Positions 1 to 9,000 of a stretch of DNA of 27,127 nt are shown piece after piece. This stretch comes from SIAJ01 sp036266155 (GTDB lineage Bacteria > Planctomycetota > Planctomycetia > Gemmatales > Gemmataceae), in assembly GCA_036266155.1 (NCBI GenBank), contig DATANR010000285.1, positions 1 through 27,127 on the forward strand, read 5' to 3'. The first letter of the stretch is position 1. Each line of letters begins with the position of its first letter. The notes beneath the pieces were generated by a model. That model saw only the letters and a program-made list of their open reading frames with translations, was not told the origin of the DNA and searched no databases. The position numbers and the translations under genes were made by a program.

Positions 1-41
1 TTCTTGCGAATTCAGCTACGAGATCTGGTCACTACCGACGA

Positions 42-506
42 TCACCAGCAACAGTAGTAGCTGGGATACCCGTAATTCACGTACCCCCAAGCCGGGTAGT
101 AAGAGTAGCTGACCGCGGGATAGTAGTAGCTCGGGAAGTAGGAATACGACGGCCAATAGTACGCGGCCGACAGACCCCAGCCGCGATAGCCGCCCCAGCC
201 GTAGCCGTATCCGCCCCAACCGCGGTAGCCGACGCCCCATCCCCAGCCACCGTGGTATCCGCCCCAGCCGCGATAACCACCGCCCCATCCCCAGCCGCCG
301 TGAAACCCGCCCCAGCCCCCGCGACGCCAAGCCTGCACCGGCGATTCCTTGTCCAGCTCCGTGCTGGCGACGCTCTTGTCCTTCGACCCAGCCGTCGTTG
401 TCAGAGCCTTGACGTCGGCTCCCTTGAATTCTCGGTCCAGTTCGCCCGCGGATACGGGCATTGCCAGGCAGATCACTGCGACTGCGGCGATCAGGTGCAT
501 CCTCAT
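42..506 (-). CDS. Gly/Trp/Tyr-rich secreted protein
   Basis: The 154-aa product starts with a short signal peptide (MRMHLIAAVAVICLAMPVSA, predicted cut after about residue 20). A charged stretch follows to about residue 58. The rest is very low in complexity: about 50 residues of repeated GGWGWGGGYRGWGGYHGG-like units, then a Tyr/Ser/Pro-rich tail (repeats of the type YYWPSYSYFPSYYYP) ending in CCW. The start is well supported, with GGAGG 6 nt upstream of the ATG. Similar Gly/Tyr/Trp-rich exported proteins are common in planctomycetes and are usually annotated as hypothetical; a surface or wall-associated role is only an inference from composition. No enzymatic motif is visible. It is a single-gene unit, with the next gene starting more than 200 bp upstream. 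Confidence 0.75.
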   Translation of the reverse strand: MRMHLIAAVAVICLAMPVSAGELDREFKGADVKALTTTAGSKDKSVASTELDKESPVQAWRRGGWGGFHGGWGWGGGYRGWGGYHGGWGWGVGYRGWGGYGYGWGGYRGWGLSAAYYWPSYSYFPSYYYPAVSYSYYPAWGYVNYGYPSYYCCW

Positions 507-547
507 GGTTGGCCTCCTACTGACGCTCAGGATGTGGGTTCTCGTTT

Positions 548-576
548 ATCTTCACTCCGGCGAGGTCGCGTGTCAA
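548..576 (-). promoter_or_regulatory. Possible promoter of the Gly-rich secreted protein
   Basis: On the minus strand a perfect TTGACA (571-576) is followed after 17 nt by GAAGAT (548-553), about 40 nt upstream of the start codon. The -35 matches consensus but the -10 is weak (3 of 6), so this is only a candidate. Confidence 0.3.
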
Positions 577-718
577 CGACGGATTGGTCGTGATTGGAAA
601 TGGGGAAAGAGGATCGGAAAGGCAAACGAGATGAAGCTTGTCTGGTAACAACGAGCAGCGCTCGCCTTGCTCTTTCCGACCGCCCTCGGCTATCGCCTAC
701 AAGCCGTTTTTGACTCGG

Positions 719-997
719 TCATTGCAACGTGATGTTGTCGACCTGGGTCGTCACCGGCGGTTGGCCGCAAGTCGCCTCGATGTTGTAGGTGCCGGCATCA
801 AGAGTGAACCCCGCGCTCCACACATTGGTTCCAGAAGTTACCGTCGTTTCCTTCGTGGCAACCGTCGTCCCGTCGCTCGCCTTATTCACACTCACTTTGA
901 TCGTGTGGTTCAACGAACATGTGCCCTGCACGTAGAACGTCGTTCCCAACGTTGCATTCATGCCGGGGTAGGTGATACTGATCGTTCGAGCTGCCAT
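719..997 (-). CDS. Small Ig-like beta-sandwich protein, paralogue of the broken gene next to it
   Basis: The 92-aa product begins MAARTISITYPGMNATLGTT and ends DNITLQ. The frame stays open upstream to 1183, but this ATG is preferred because GGAG lies about 8 nt before it and because the neighbouring paralogue begins the same way (MAARAISIT). The pattern of short alternating hydrophobic strands, GTC and ATCG cysteines (about residues 27 and 77) and the motif GTNVWSAGFTLDAGTYNIEA suggest one Ig/FN3-like beta-sandwich; this is inferred from pattern only. There is no signal peptide or membrane segment, so any export would need another route. The function is unknown. It lies directly downstream of its frameshifted paralogue on the same strand, and the pair looks like a tandem duplication. 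Confidence 0.65.
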   Translation of the reverse strand: MAARTISITYPGMNATLGTTFYVQGTCSLNHTIKVSVNKASDGTTVATKETTVTSGTNVWSAGFTLDAGTYNIEATCGQPPVTTQVDNITLQ

Positions 998-1030
998 TAA
1001 CGTTCTCCAAAGGAAATAGGAAAGCGGCCG

Positions 1031-1048
1031 CGCGCTCAGACGAGCGCG
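1031..1048 (-). terminator. GC-rich hairpin between the two paralogues
   Basis: CGCGCTC (1031-1037), loop AGAC and GAGCGCG (1042-1048) form a perfect 7-bp stem between the broken upstream paralogue and the intact downstream one. There is no T-run, so it may act as a weak attenuator or an RNA-processing/stability element rather than a true terminator. Confidence 0.3.
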
Positions 1049-1076
1049 TGGAACAAGTGTTATTGCTTGAATCGCG

Positions 1077-1359
1077 TCATTCCACGGTGATGTTGTCGAT
1101 CTCGCCTCTGGTGGGCGGGTCGCCACAAAGCGCCACGATGTTGTACGTGCCGGGAGGAATGTTTGGTGAATTCCGCGCTCCAAACGTTGGTGCCCGTTCC
1201 AACGGTCGTGTCACTGGAGGCAACCAGAGAATCGTCGCTCGCGTTTCTCACGCGGACCGTGATCGCATGGTTAAACGAACAGGTGCCCGACACGGTGAAA
1301 GTCTGACCGACAGTCGAATTCGCGCTGGATGAAGTAATACTGATGGCGCGAGCGGCCAT
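1077..1359 (-). pseudogene. Frameshifted tandem paralogue of the small Ig-like protein
   Basis: The reading frame starts at the ATG at 1357-1359 (MAARAISITSSSANSTVGQT), with GGAG about 8 nt upstream. It matches the intact neighbour until GTNVWSAEFT, then runs out of frame. Around 1161-1168 the coding strand reads ACCAAACATTCC. Skipping into the next frame there restores IPPGTYNIVALCGDPP and the ending EIDNITVE plus a TGA at 1077-1079, aligning residue for residue with the neighbour's tail. From start codon to restored stop is 283 nt, against 279 nt for the intact paralogue, so a net 4-nt insertion (for example AAAC) explains the break. If translated without correction it would end at 1060 with an unrelated 99-aa product. 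A sequencing error or frameshifting cannot be excluded. Confidence 0.7.
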
Positions 1360-1473
1360 GAGCGTACTCCAGAGAAGCGACCGTAATCAAGTTGGGTTCT
1401 TTCCGCACATTGCGGGAAGACATTGCCCGTTCTACGAACGAACGAGTCGGTTGACCGGCAAGATGGCGCCAAT

Positions 1474-3375
1474 TCAGGGCGGCGCAACTTCCTCTTGTGG
1501 CAGGGGTTCGTAGACGACGTTGCGGAAGTCGGCGACGCCGTTTTGAACGTACAGGCCAAGGCCCCCGCCAGGCTTGTATTCAACGCGTCGCGGGACATCG
1601 TTAAAGTTCTCTTCCAGGAACTTGCGGCGCGATCGTGATAGGTTCTGAACGTGCTCGATCGGAATCGGCGACACGGTCTTGCGTACCTCATTCCGGACGC
1701 CGATGAGATGCAGGCTTCCGTCGCGCTCGCGCCAGCTTGGCCTGATCTCCTGCGGCGAGACCTCCACTTGTAGATAGCGCCAGGGCTCGTCCATGGCATT
1801 CCGATCGATGTGGAACTGATGCACACCCAAAGTTGTCGGCGGTTCCAAATTGATCTCGCCTTGGCGCGAGACCAGAAAACAATCCAAGACATTGGCGGGC
1901 TCGTTCGTCATTTCGCGAGACAACAGATTACGATCAAATTGCACGAACAGCAGACGGTCGACAAAGCCGGCGAGGTCGGCCGGGCCGGTGTTGTGCGCGA
2001 AATAGATGCCCGCCGAGCTGCCGCCTTGTTTGGACGAGCGCATGCGCACATCGGCCGAAATCCGGTAGTGCTCGTGATGCGTGGCCGATGCCAGCTCCAT
2101 CAATACCGGCCCGTTGGCTTCGACTTGAAAAATGCTCAAGGGCTCGGTCGAAAAGCGCGAATCAACGTCACTTATCACCAGTCGCGACCATTGTGGCGGC
2201 CCGGTCGGGCCAATGAGCGCGACGCGCTCGCCGCTCTTCATCGCCGCCTCAACACGCTCCCGCGCCCTGCGCGCCTGATCCTCGGGGGTCGTGCGCAGCA
2301 ATGTTAACAGAATCGTGGAAGCGGTTATTAGCACCAACAGCGCAGCCGCGATCGGCCTCCAGCGCTTGCGGATGCTCCGCGTGAGTCGCCGACGCCACGA
2401 CCAGGGCCGCGCCCTGGTTGCGTCGCCGTTGCGCCAGCGTGCGAGATCGTCCGCGAGTTCCCGGGCCGATGCGTAACGGTGTGCCGGGTTTTTCTCCAGA
2501 CACTTGAGGCAGACGGCTTCCAGATCTGGCTGAATGTTGCCCTGCCAGCGTGACGGCGGGACCGGCTCCTGCGCGCGGACTTGGTCCAGCGTCTCGATGA
2601 CCGACTTGCCCTTGAACGGCGGTCGGCCCGCCAGACAGGCGTAGAGAATCGCGCCGAGCGAATACACGTCCGCCGGCGGACCGGCGTCGTGCGTGTTCCC
2701 CGCCGCTTGTTCCGGCGACATGTAGGACGGCGTCCCCATCACGGCGCCCGTGTGTGTCTCGCCGCTGTCGGTGTCCATCCGCCGGGCTAGGCCGAAGTCG
2801 GTGATTTTGGGTGTGCCATCCGCCGTCAGCAAGATGTTGCCCGGCTTCAGATCGCGATGCACCACGTTGCGACTGTGCGCCAGCTGCATCGCTCGCGCCA
2901 GTGCTTCGACAAGACTGGTCGCCTCCAGGGCCGACATCGGCTGGCCGTTGAGTTTGTTGAAGAGGTTGCCGCCGTCGACGAATTCGAGCGCACAATACGG
3001 ATGCCCATCCGCCTCGCCGATCTCGTGGATTTGCACGATGTTCGGATGCTGCAGCCGAGCCACCGCCTCAGCTTCAATACGGAAGCGCGCCAGCTCACCT
3101 GGCCCGGCATGCCCGCCGGCGAGCACCATCTTCAACGCCACGGTTCGCTTTAGCTTGAGATGACGAGCCTTGTAGACAACCCCCATGCCGCCGCGCCCCA
3201 GCACGCACTCGATCTCATAGCCCGGCACCTTGACCGATTCGGAGGCGCGCTCGCCGTCATGACGGGGCACAAATGCGGCCGTGCCGAGTTCGCCGGTGGC
3301 CTCCGCCGCAGGCGTGGTCGCATTCGGATCATGATCGGTGGTAACTTGCGGATCGTTGACGGGCGTCGGATTCAT
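1474..3375 (-). CDS. Membrane Ser/Thr protein kinase (PknB type) with a C-terminal LamG/DUF1080-like domain
   Basis: From the ATG at 3375 the product is 633 aa; a GTG at 3384 would add three residues, and neither has a convincing ribosome site. The kinase domain spans about residues 53-315: glycine loop GRGGMGVVYKAR, the lysine in TVALKM, HRDLKPGN at about 173-180, DFGLAR at about 193, activation segment GTPSYMSPEQ, and the Cys/Glu-rich tail of Hanks kinases. All catalytic residues are present, so it should be active. A transmembrane helix lies at about 341-361. The remaining 270 residues (RISADVRMRS... AGIYFAHN... GLYVQNGVADFRNV) resemble the concanavalin-like domains often attached to planctomycete kinases, probably outside the membrane as sensor or ligand binder; that assignment is by pattern. 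The long disordered Thr/Asp/Ala-rich N-terminus has no motif. Substrate unknown. Confidence 0.9.
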   Translation of the reverse strand: MNPTPVNDPQVTTDHDPNATTPAAEATGELGTAAFVPRHDGERASESVKVPGYEIECVLGRGGMGVVYKARHLKLKRTVALKMVLAGGHAGPGELARFRIEAEAVARLQHPNIVQIHEIGEADGHPYCALEFVDGGNLFNKLNGQPMSALEATSLVEALARAMQLAHSRNVVHRDLKPGNILLTADGTPKITDFGLARRMDTDSGETHTGAVMGTPSYMSPEQAAGNTHDAGPPADVYSLGAILYACLAGRPPFKGKSVIETLDQVRAQEPVPPSRWQGNIQPDLEAVCLKCLEKNPAHRYASARELADDLARWRNGDATRARPWSWRRRLTRSIRKRWRPIAAALLVLITASTILLTLLRTTPEDQARRARERVEAAMKSGERVALIGPTGPPQWSRLVISDVDSRFSTEPLSIFQVEANGPVLMELASATHHEHYRISADVRMRSSKQGGSSAGIYFAHNTGPADLAGFVDRLLFVQFDRNLLSREMTNEPANVLDCFLVSRQGEINLEPPTTLGVHQFHIDRNAMDEPWRYLQVEVSPQEIRPSWRERDGSLHLIGVRNEVRKTVSPIPIEHVQNLSRSRRKFLEENFNDVPRRVEYKPGGGLGLYVQNGVADFRNVVYEPLPQEEVAPP

Positions 3376-3527
3376 GGACTGCACCGCCGCCGAATGGGAA
3401 CTGCCCGCGAGTCGTTTGCGGTACTTGATACGTCAGCAATCCGTTTTCGCAATGATGGACCGTGACGTCGATCGTCGAAGGTTTGCGGTCCGTATGAACT
3501 CTCGGATCTGCGCGTCCTTTTTGCCAG

Positions 3528-3780
3528 CTACCCTCCATGCCCATTCTGCTCCACCCGATCCAGATGCACGTGCGCTCCGTTCGCCTTTCCACGCAATTCA
3601 ATCCGCGGTCGGCACGTCCCTGCATTAAATATGCAGTCAGGTCGACGCCCAATTCTTTGAGGCCGGCCAGGTGTTCGCGTTGGCGGGCGTCGATGGTTGA
3701 GCGTGTTTCCGCCACGGCTTCGCGGTCGGCCTCGGCGTTGCTGGCGGGCGGCGTCCCCTGTTTCGATCCTTGCTATTCAT
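3528..3780 (-). pseudogene. Frameshifted small planctomycete protein ending in an HVHLD-type tail
   Basis: A 5' segment starts at an ATG (3778-3780) with AAGGA just upstream and reads MNSKDRN. After one lost base around 3765 the frame becomes GTPPASNAEADREAVAETRS, then ARQREHLAGLKELGVDLTAY and LMQGRADR. Near 3600-3606 another base is missing: the coding strand reads CGCGGATTGAATTG, and shifting there gives IELRGKANGAHVHLDRVEQ and a TAG at 3528-3530. The two repaired segments form one plausible 80-90-residue soluble protein. I recall similar LGVDLTAYL...GADRVIE...HVHLD proteins from planctomycete genomes, but have no function for them. Read without repair, the middle frame runs on through the kinase start. 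Coordinates cover the repaired gene. Confidence 0.6.
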
Positions 3781-4008
3781 GTTCCTTGATCAACGACGTT
3801 GGGCCGGGAGGTCTTCCAAAAGTGGTCGAACGGCCTTCGCGAGTTCCAGGCGTGTCGGCGTGCGCGATGATGACGCATGAAATAAGTCTTCGACGCATCA
3901 GTGGCTATTTGTGGGTCAATTCCACGTCCATTAGGTGTGCGCAACGTGCGGCCCCATTCCTTTCATTGCATTGCAACAATGCGCGGTGAAATAAATTGAG
4001 CATGTGAT
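3781..4008. other. Intergenic, possible coding remnant
   Basis: No intact gene is seen. On the minus strand 3790-3897 is open and reads as a protein-like tail (RLELAKAVRPLLEDLPAQRR, then TGA) that stops 9 nt before the ATG of the pseudogene at 3780, as gene pairs in an operon often do; it has no start codon and may be the last piece of a deleted gene. At 3966-3976 there is a small palindrome, TTGCATTGCAA, of unknown meaning. Confidence 0.3.
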
Positions 4009-4150
4009 TTTCGGGGGTTCCTGGCGCTAGAATTTTGGTCTGGCGATTTTCAACGCATCTGCTTTTCCGATAAGCACATAACTATCGTTTCGGCAGGCAG
4101 AGATTGCCAACCCCCTATATGTGTTTGGCAATCTCTGTTGGCAATCTCTG
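4009..4150 (+). repeat. Composite intergenic repeat, copy A (inverted partner at 24867-25006)
   Basis: Three parts are shared with copy B. First, a 33-nt block at 4009-4041 (beginning TTTCGGGGGTTCC, ending GAATTTTGGTCT) is identical to the reverse complement of 24974-25006; looser identity (TTTTCAAC) reaches 4054. Second, an unalike spacer. Third, a hairpin cluster: CAGAGATTGCCAA (4098-4110) faces two tandem copies of its complement TTGGCAATCTCTG (4125-4137 and 4138-4150), so either right arm can pair with the one left arm. The element lies downstream of the minus-strand gene ending at 4233; copy B has the same placement relative to its gene. Confidence 0.85.
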
Positions 4151-4162
4151 AATTAACGCACT

Positions 4163-4206
4163 CCGCCCCAAGGAAAAGCGCTTGTTGGTGCTATGCCTTG
4201 GGGCGG
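4163..4206 (-). terminator. Strong hairpin terminator
   Basis: CCGCCCCAAGG (4163-4173) and CCTTGGGGCGG (4196-4206) form a perfect 11-bp stem with a 22-nt loop, 26 bp beyond the stop codon of the minus-strand gene at 4233. There is no clear T-run. Confidence 0.6.
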
Positions 4207-4232
4207 ACGTGCTTACTTGATTGCGAATTCGT

Positions 4233-5900
4233 CTAGCGCGACCCCGAGCCGACGATGTTGAGCTTCACCGCGGCCGGCTTGTTGAGGTCAACGAGCACCG
4301 GTTTTGTCGGCACGACCTCGGTCACGTTGCCGGCCACGTCGCGGGCTGTCACCTTCAGGTAGACCTTCGAGTGCGGGAAGCTGGCCGGCACCTTCCACGG
4401 ATACGAGCCTGTGTTGGCCAGCCGCTTCGCCACGCCCGTGCTGGCGCCGTCAGTCGGGGCGATCGGGAACCACGGACCCTTCGGACCTTCCGACCATTCG
4501 AGCGTGATCGGGTCGTTGGCCAGGTTGCGATCGACCGCTTGCCATTGCACGATCAGCGTGTCCTTCTGCGTGCGATCCGGCACCAGGTCATAGACGGTGA
4601 CGACCGGAGCGGTCGTGTCGACGTCGACGCGGAGGTCCGGAGCTTCGCCGGGTTTCGGGGCTTCGTGCGCCAGGCCGGCCCCGCTTTGGAGGACGACTTT
4701 GATGCCGTAGATGCCTTCGACGTCCTTGCTGCCCTGCTTGGCCAGATCGATCAGCAACGGCGACTCCGGCTTGTCGACCGTCGTCCACTTCGACCACGTG
4801 CGGCCGTCATCGCGCGTCACGTACACATCGGCCTTGCCGACGCCGGACGCGCCCTTGTCTTCAACTTCGAAGGCCAGTTTGAAGCTCGCCACGTTGATCA
4901 CCTGCGGGGCCGGCAGGTTCGAGAGTACGTTCGTGTTTACCGTCAGCGGATCGGACTTCGGCGCCGGGCCGGTCGCCGTGGCGACAGGCGGCGTGTCGAT
5001 CACCGGAGCGCCCGGCGTGCCCGGAGCCGGCGGGAAGATCGGAGCGGTCGGCGTGTCGCTGCCCTTGGTTTCCGTCGGCAGCGGCGTGTCCTTGGCGCGC
5101 TCGGTCATCGGCGGCGCAACGACCGGCGGCATCGCCGGGCCAGTCATTGGCGGAAGCGACCCACCCGCAATCGGCGGGATCGGCAGGTCCGTCATGCCAC
5201 TGGCGCCGATGACGCCGGATTCGGGCATCGCCTTGGAAGCGACGGTCGTGCCGGCCACCGGCGAGGAAGCCTCGCCCATGTGCCCGGCCACATCCGTCAG
5301 GGCCACACGCACGGTAACAGCATCGCCGCCCGCGACTTTGAACTGGGCCGAGCCGTCGGCTTCCGGCCGCGTCGGCACCGTATTCCAGGTCGAGCCGTTC
5401 GTGCTGTATTCGAGCTTGAACTTGTTCCAATCGGGGTTCCGCTCGACGACCTTCCAGACGACCGTCACGTCGTCGCCGTTGCGCTGAGCGCTGGCGATGG
5501 TGACGACCGGCTTCTTGGTGTCGAACAAGACCTTGAGGGCCGGCGCCGCCTTGTAGATGTCGGCCGGCTCACGTTTGCCGGACTTGTCGACAACGACCAT
5601 GTTGAACCAGTAGATGCCGTCGGCCGGCGCGCTGAAGTTGAAGAAGGCGTCCTTCTCCGGATAGCCGACCGAGTGCTGCTGCCAGGTTTGACCCTGGTCG
5701 GGCGAGACCCACAGGTGCAGCTCCTTGATGTCGTTCTTTCTCGACGGCTGATAGTCGATCGGAATCTTCATGCTCGGGCTTTTCCACGGCGTGACGTCCG
5801 CCGGGGCTTGACCCGGCGAACACAGCAAGCCCAGCAGAGTAATGGCGCTCAGGCCCATGGCTTCCCCCCAAAGCGGCCGGCCCGTGAGCGTCTTGCTCAT
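4233..5900 (-). CDS. Secreted protein with repeated Ig/FN3-like beta-sandwich domains
   Basis: From the ATG at 5900 the product is 555 aa (MSKTLTGRPLWGEAMGLSAI...). A basic N-region followed by GLSAITLLGLLCSPGQAPA makes a signal peptide. An in-frame ATG at 5858 has a better ribosome site (GGGGGGAA) but would leave a signal peptide without a positive N-region, so both starts are possible. The mature part has beta-sandwich segments of the type LHLWVSPDQGQTWQ, VVWKVVERNPDWNKFKLEYS and LIVQWQAVDRNLANDPITLE. About residues 240-320 are a low-complexity Pro/Thr/Gly linker. The protein ends just after a KPVLVDLNKPA strand. No catalytic motif is visible. Planctomycetes carry many such exported proteins; a role in surface or extracellular binding is inference. 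It is divergent from the multihaem cytochrome, with 174 bp between the two starts. Confidence 0.8.
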   Translation of the reverse strand: MSKTLTGRPLWGEAMGLSAITLLGLLCSPGQAPADVTPWKSPSMKIPIDYQPSRKNDIKELHLWVSPDQGQTWQQHSVGYPEKDAFFNFSAPADGIYWFNMVVVDKSGKREPADIYKAAPALKVLFDTKKPVVTIASAQRNGDDVTVVWKVVERNPDWNKFKLEYSTNGSTWNTVPTRPEADGSAQFKVAGGDAVTVRVALTDVAGHMGEASSPVAGTTVASKAMPESGVIGASGMTDLPIPPIAGGSLPPMTGPAMPPVVAPPMTERAKDTPLPTETKGSDTPTAPIFPPAPGTPGAPVIDTPPVATATGPAPKSDPLTVNTNVLSNLPAPQVINVASFKLAFEVEDKGASGVGKADVYVTRDDGRTWSKWTTVDKPESPLLIDLAKQGSKDVEGIYGIKVVLQSGAGLAHEAPKPGEAPDLRVDVDTTAPVVTVYDLVPDRTQKDTLIVQWQAVDRNLANDPITLEWSEGPKGPWFPIAPTDGASTGVAKRLANTGSYPWKVPASFPHSKVYLKVTARDVAGNVTEVVPTKPVLVDLNKPAAVKLNIVGSGSR

Positions 5901-6074
5901 CCCCCGATGACAAGGCGCGGCCCGGCAGAAATCCAGTAGGAGCGGGGCGATAACGCAAGTCGGGGTTGGATGCAAGAGGAGTTTTGGGCGTGCATTCAAG
6001 ACAATGCTTGACAGCAGACCCCAGGCGGGTATGACCCACGCTCCGTCATTCCGCACTCATTGGGGCCATTGCTC

Positions 6075-9000
6075 ATGGACGAGCCTGCCGCCCGTGGCCC
6101 CGTGCCCGTGATTCCCGCGATCCTCTTCGGCGGGGCACTGCTGGCCATCGCGTTCTGGTGGTTCTGGGACCCTTCGGCAGCGGGGGCAAAACCACAGGAC
6201 TGGGGGCTTCAGGATCCCCGGAATCCTGCGTATTCATCAGATCCCGATGATCCGTTTCCGATGCCGCCGGACATGGTCGGCGTCAAGCTGCTTGCTCAAT
6301 CGAATGCCGAACGCGACCGTAAGAGCGTCGGCTGCATGCAATGTCACCAGACCGTTGGTGATCCGCATGGCAAGCCGACGCTGCGGATCGGCTGCACCGA
6401 CTGTCATGGTGGCGACGCGTCTGCCGGGACGAAAGAGCAGGCGCATGTGTCGGCGAGATATCCGCAATTCTGGCCGACGTCGGCGAATCCGGTGCGCTCG
6501 TACGCATTGCTCAATCACGAGTCGCCGGAGTTCGTTCGCTTCGTGAATCCCGGCGATCTACGCATCGCGCACATCAGTTGCGGCACCGCCGGCTGTCATG
6601 CTCAGGAAGTGCAGACCAACCGCAAGCAGATCATGAGCACCGGCTGCATGTTGTGGGGCGCGGCCCTTTACAACAACGGCTCGGTGCCCTTCAAGAAAGC
6701 GCGCTTCGGCGAAGCGTATGGCACCAACGGGGCGCCGCTGCGGCTCGTTAGCGTGCCGGCGCCGACCGAGTTCGAGATCAAGAACAACAAGGGCGTCGTC
6801 GAATATCTCGACCCGTTGCCGCGCTTTGAAGTCAGCCAGCCGGGCAACCTGCTCCGCTACTTCGAGCGCGGCGGCCGCTTCCGACCCGAGATCGGCATCC
6901 CGGAACGGCTCGAAGAATCCGGTAAGCCGCGAACGCGATTGTCGATTCGCGGCCTCGGCACCGAGAACCGCACCGACCCCGTGTTCGTGTCCTTGAACAA
7001 GACGCGGCTCTTCGATCCGACGCTCAATTTCCTGGGCACCAACGACCATCCAGGCGACTATCGTTCGAGCGGCTGCTCGGCGTGTCATGTCGTCTATGCC
7101 AACGATCGTTCGCCGGTTCATTCGGGGCCGTTCGCGAAGTTCGGCAACCAGGGCCGCACGCGCACCGGCGACCCGACGATCCCGAAGGACGAGAGCGGCC
7201 ATCCGATCGAGCACAAGTTCACCAGCGCGATTCCGACGAGTCAGTGCATCGTCTGCCACATCCATCCCGGAACGACGGTCATGAACTCGTACCTGGGCTA
7301 CATGTGGTGGGACCAGGAGACCGAGGGGCATCTCATGTACCCGCGGCACCAGAAGTATCCGACCGCGGAGGAGGCGATCAACGCGCTCATCGCGAATCCG
7401 GAAGAAGCGTCCGTGCGCGGCAATTGGTCGGACCCAGCCTTTTTGGATGACATCACCGCTCTGAATCCATTGATGGACAAGCAGCAGTTCGGCGACTTCC
7501 ACGGCCACGGCTGGGTCTTCCGGGCTGTGTTCAAGCGCGACCGCGAAGGTCATCTGCTCGATCACGACGGCAAACGCTTGCCGGACGCAAAAGCCCGCGA
7601 CCTGATGCGTGCGGTCCAAGTGCCGTGCCAGGTGAAGCAGTGGCACAAGGACAACACATTTGACGATGCCAAGTCGGCCGTCGAGGGCGAGGCCAAGCTG
7701 AACGCGTGCAAGAGCGGCACGCCGGTGCATCTTCTCGATATTCACCTGGAAAAAGGGATGCATTGCGTTGACTGCCATTTCTCGCAGGACATGCACGGGA
7801 ACAACCGGCTGCATCAGGAAGTGCGGGCCGCGACGGAGATTCAGTGCATCGACTGCCACGGCACCGCGACACAGGCCGCGACGTTGCGCACGAGCGGGCC
7901 GGCGGCGTACACGTCGGCGCCGGATGGCAAGGGCCGCAACCTCGCGGCGCTGCGGACGCCCTTTGGCAAGCCGCGCTTCGAGACCGAGACCGACGCCACC
8001 GGCCGGCAGCGCATCTTCCAGAATTCAATGGTCGAGAAGGGCCTACGCTGGGAAGTCGCGCAGACAAAAGACACGACCGACCCAACGCATCCGCGCTACA
8101 ACGCGAAGTCGGCGGTCGCCAAGACGGTTCGCGTCGAGAGCGGCAAGATGATCTGGGGCGATCATCCGGGCGACGACAAGTGCGCGCACGCTAACAAGAA
8201 CATGAGTTGCATTGCCTGCCACTCGTCGTGGAACCCGAGCTGCTTCGGCTGTCATCTGCCGCAAAAGGCGAACGTGAAGATGCCGCAGCTTCATGCGGAC
8301 GGCGAGGTGAGCCGCAACTTCACGCCGTACAACTTTCAGACGCTGCGCGACGACACCTTCATGATCGGCCGCGATGGCGACGTGACCGGCAACCGCATTG
8401 GCCCCGCCCGTTCGTCGTGTGCCATCCACGTCGGCAGTTACAACAACAATCGCGAGGCGATCTATTCGCAGCAACAGACGCTCTCGGCCGACGGCTACGC
8501 CGGCACCGCGTTCAGCACGAACGTCCCGCACACCGTCCGCGGCAAGGGTGCCCGCGAGACGAAGCAATGCAGCGACTGCCATCTCTCGAAGGCCAACGAC
8601 AACAACGCTTGGATGGGCTCGCTGCTCATGCAAGGAACCAATTACCTGAACCTAATCGGCCGCTACTGCTGGGTCGGGGCCGGCGAGGAGGGCCTGTACG
8701 GTGTCGCCGTCACCGAGCAGACGGAGCCGCAAGCCGTGCTCGGCAGCACGCTGCACGCGATTGCTTACCCCGACAATTTTGCGAAACACTCGGCTCGGCA
8801 CGGCGAGTTGGAAGTCGGTCACGAACATCCGGGCCGTGATATTTCCGAAGGGCTGTTCAAACCGCATCAACACAACGAGATTCTGAGCCTCCAGCTTCGC
8901 GGCGAATATCTGTACGCCGCGTGCGGCGAAGGCGGCATGCGCGCGTTCGACGTTGCGTTTATCGATCACAAGGGTTTTGGCGAGCGCGTTACGACGGCCC

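Noticed and set aside
4221..5939. Plus-strand open frame of 572 codons
   Set aside because: It lies wholly antisense to the secreted Ig-like gene, has a very Arg-rich composition with no motif, and arises from the high GC at third positions of the true gene.
6558..7859. Minus-strand open frame of 433 codons inside the cytochrome gene
   Set aside because: Antisense to a stretch with CXXCH motifs on the plus strand; Arg/Ala/Val-rich without motif.
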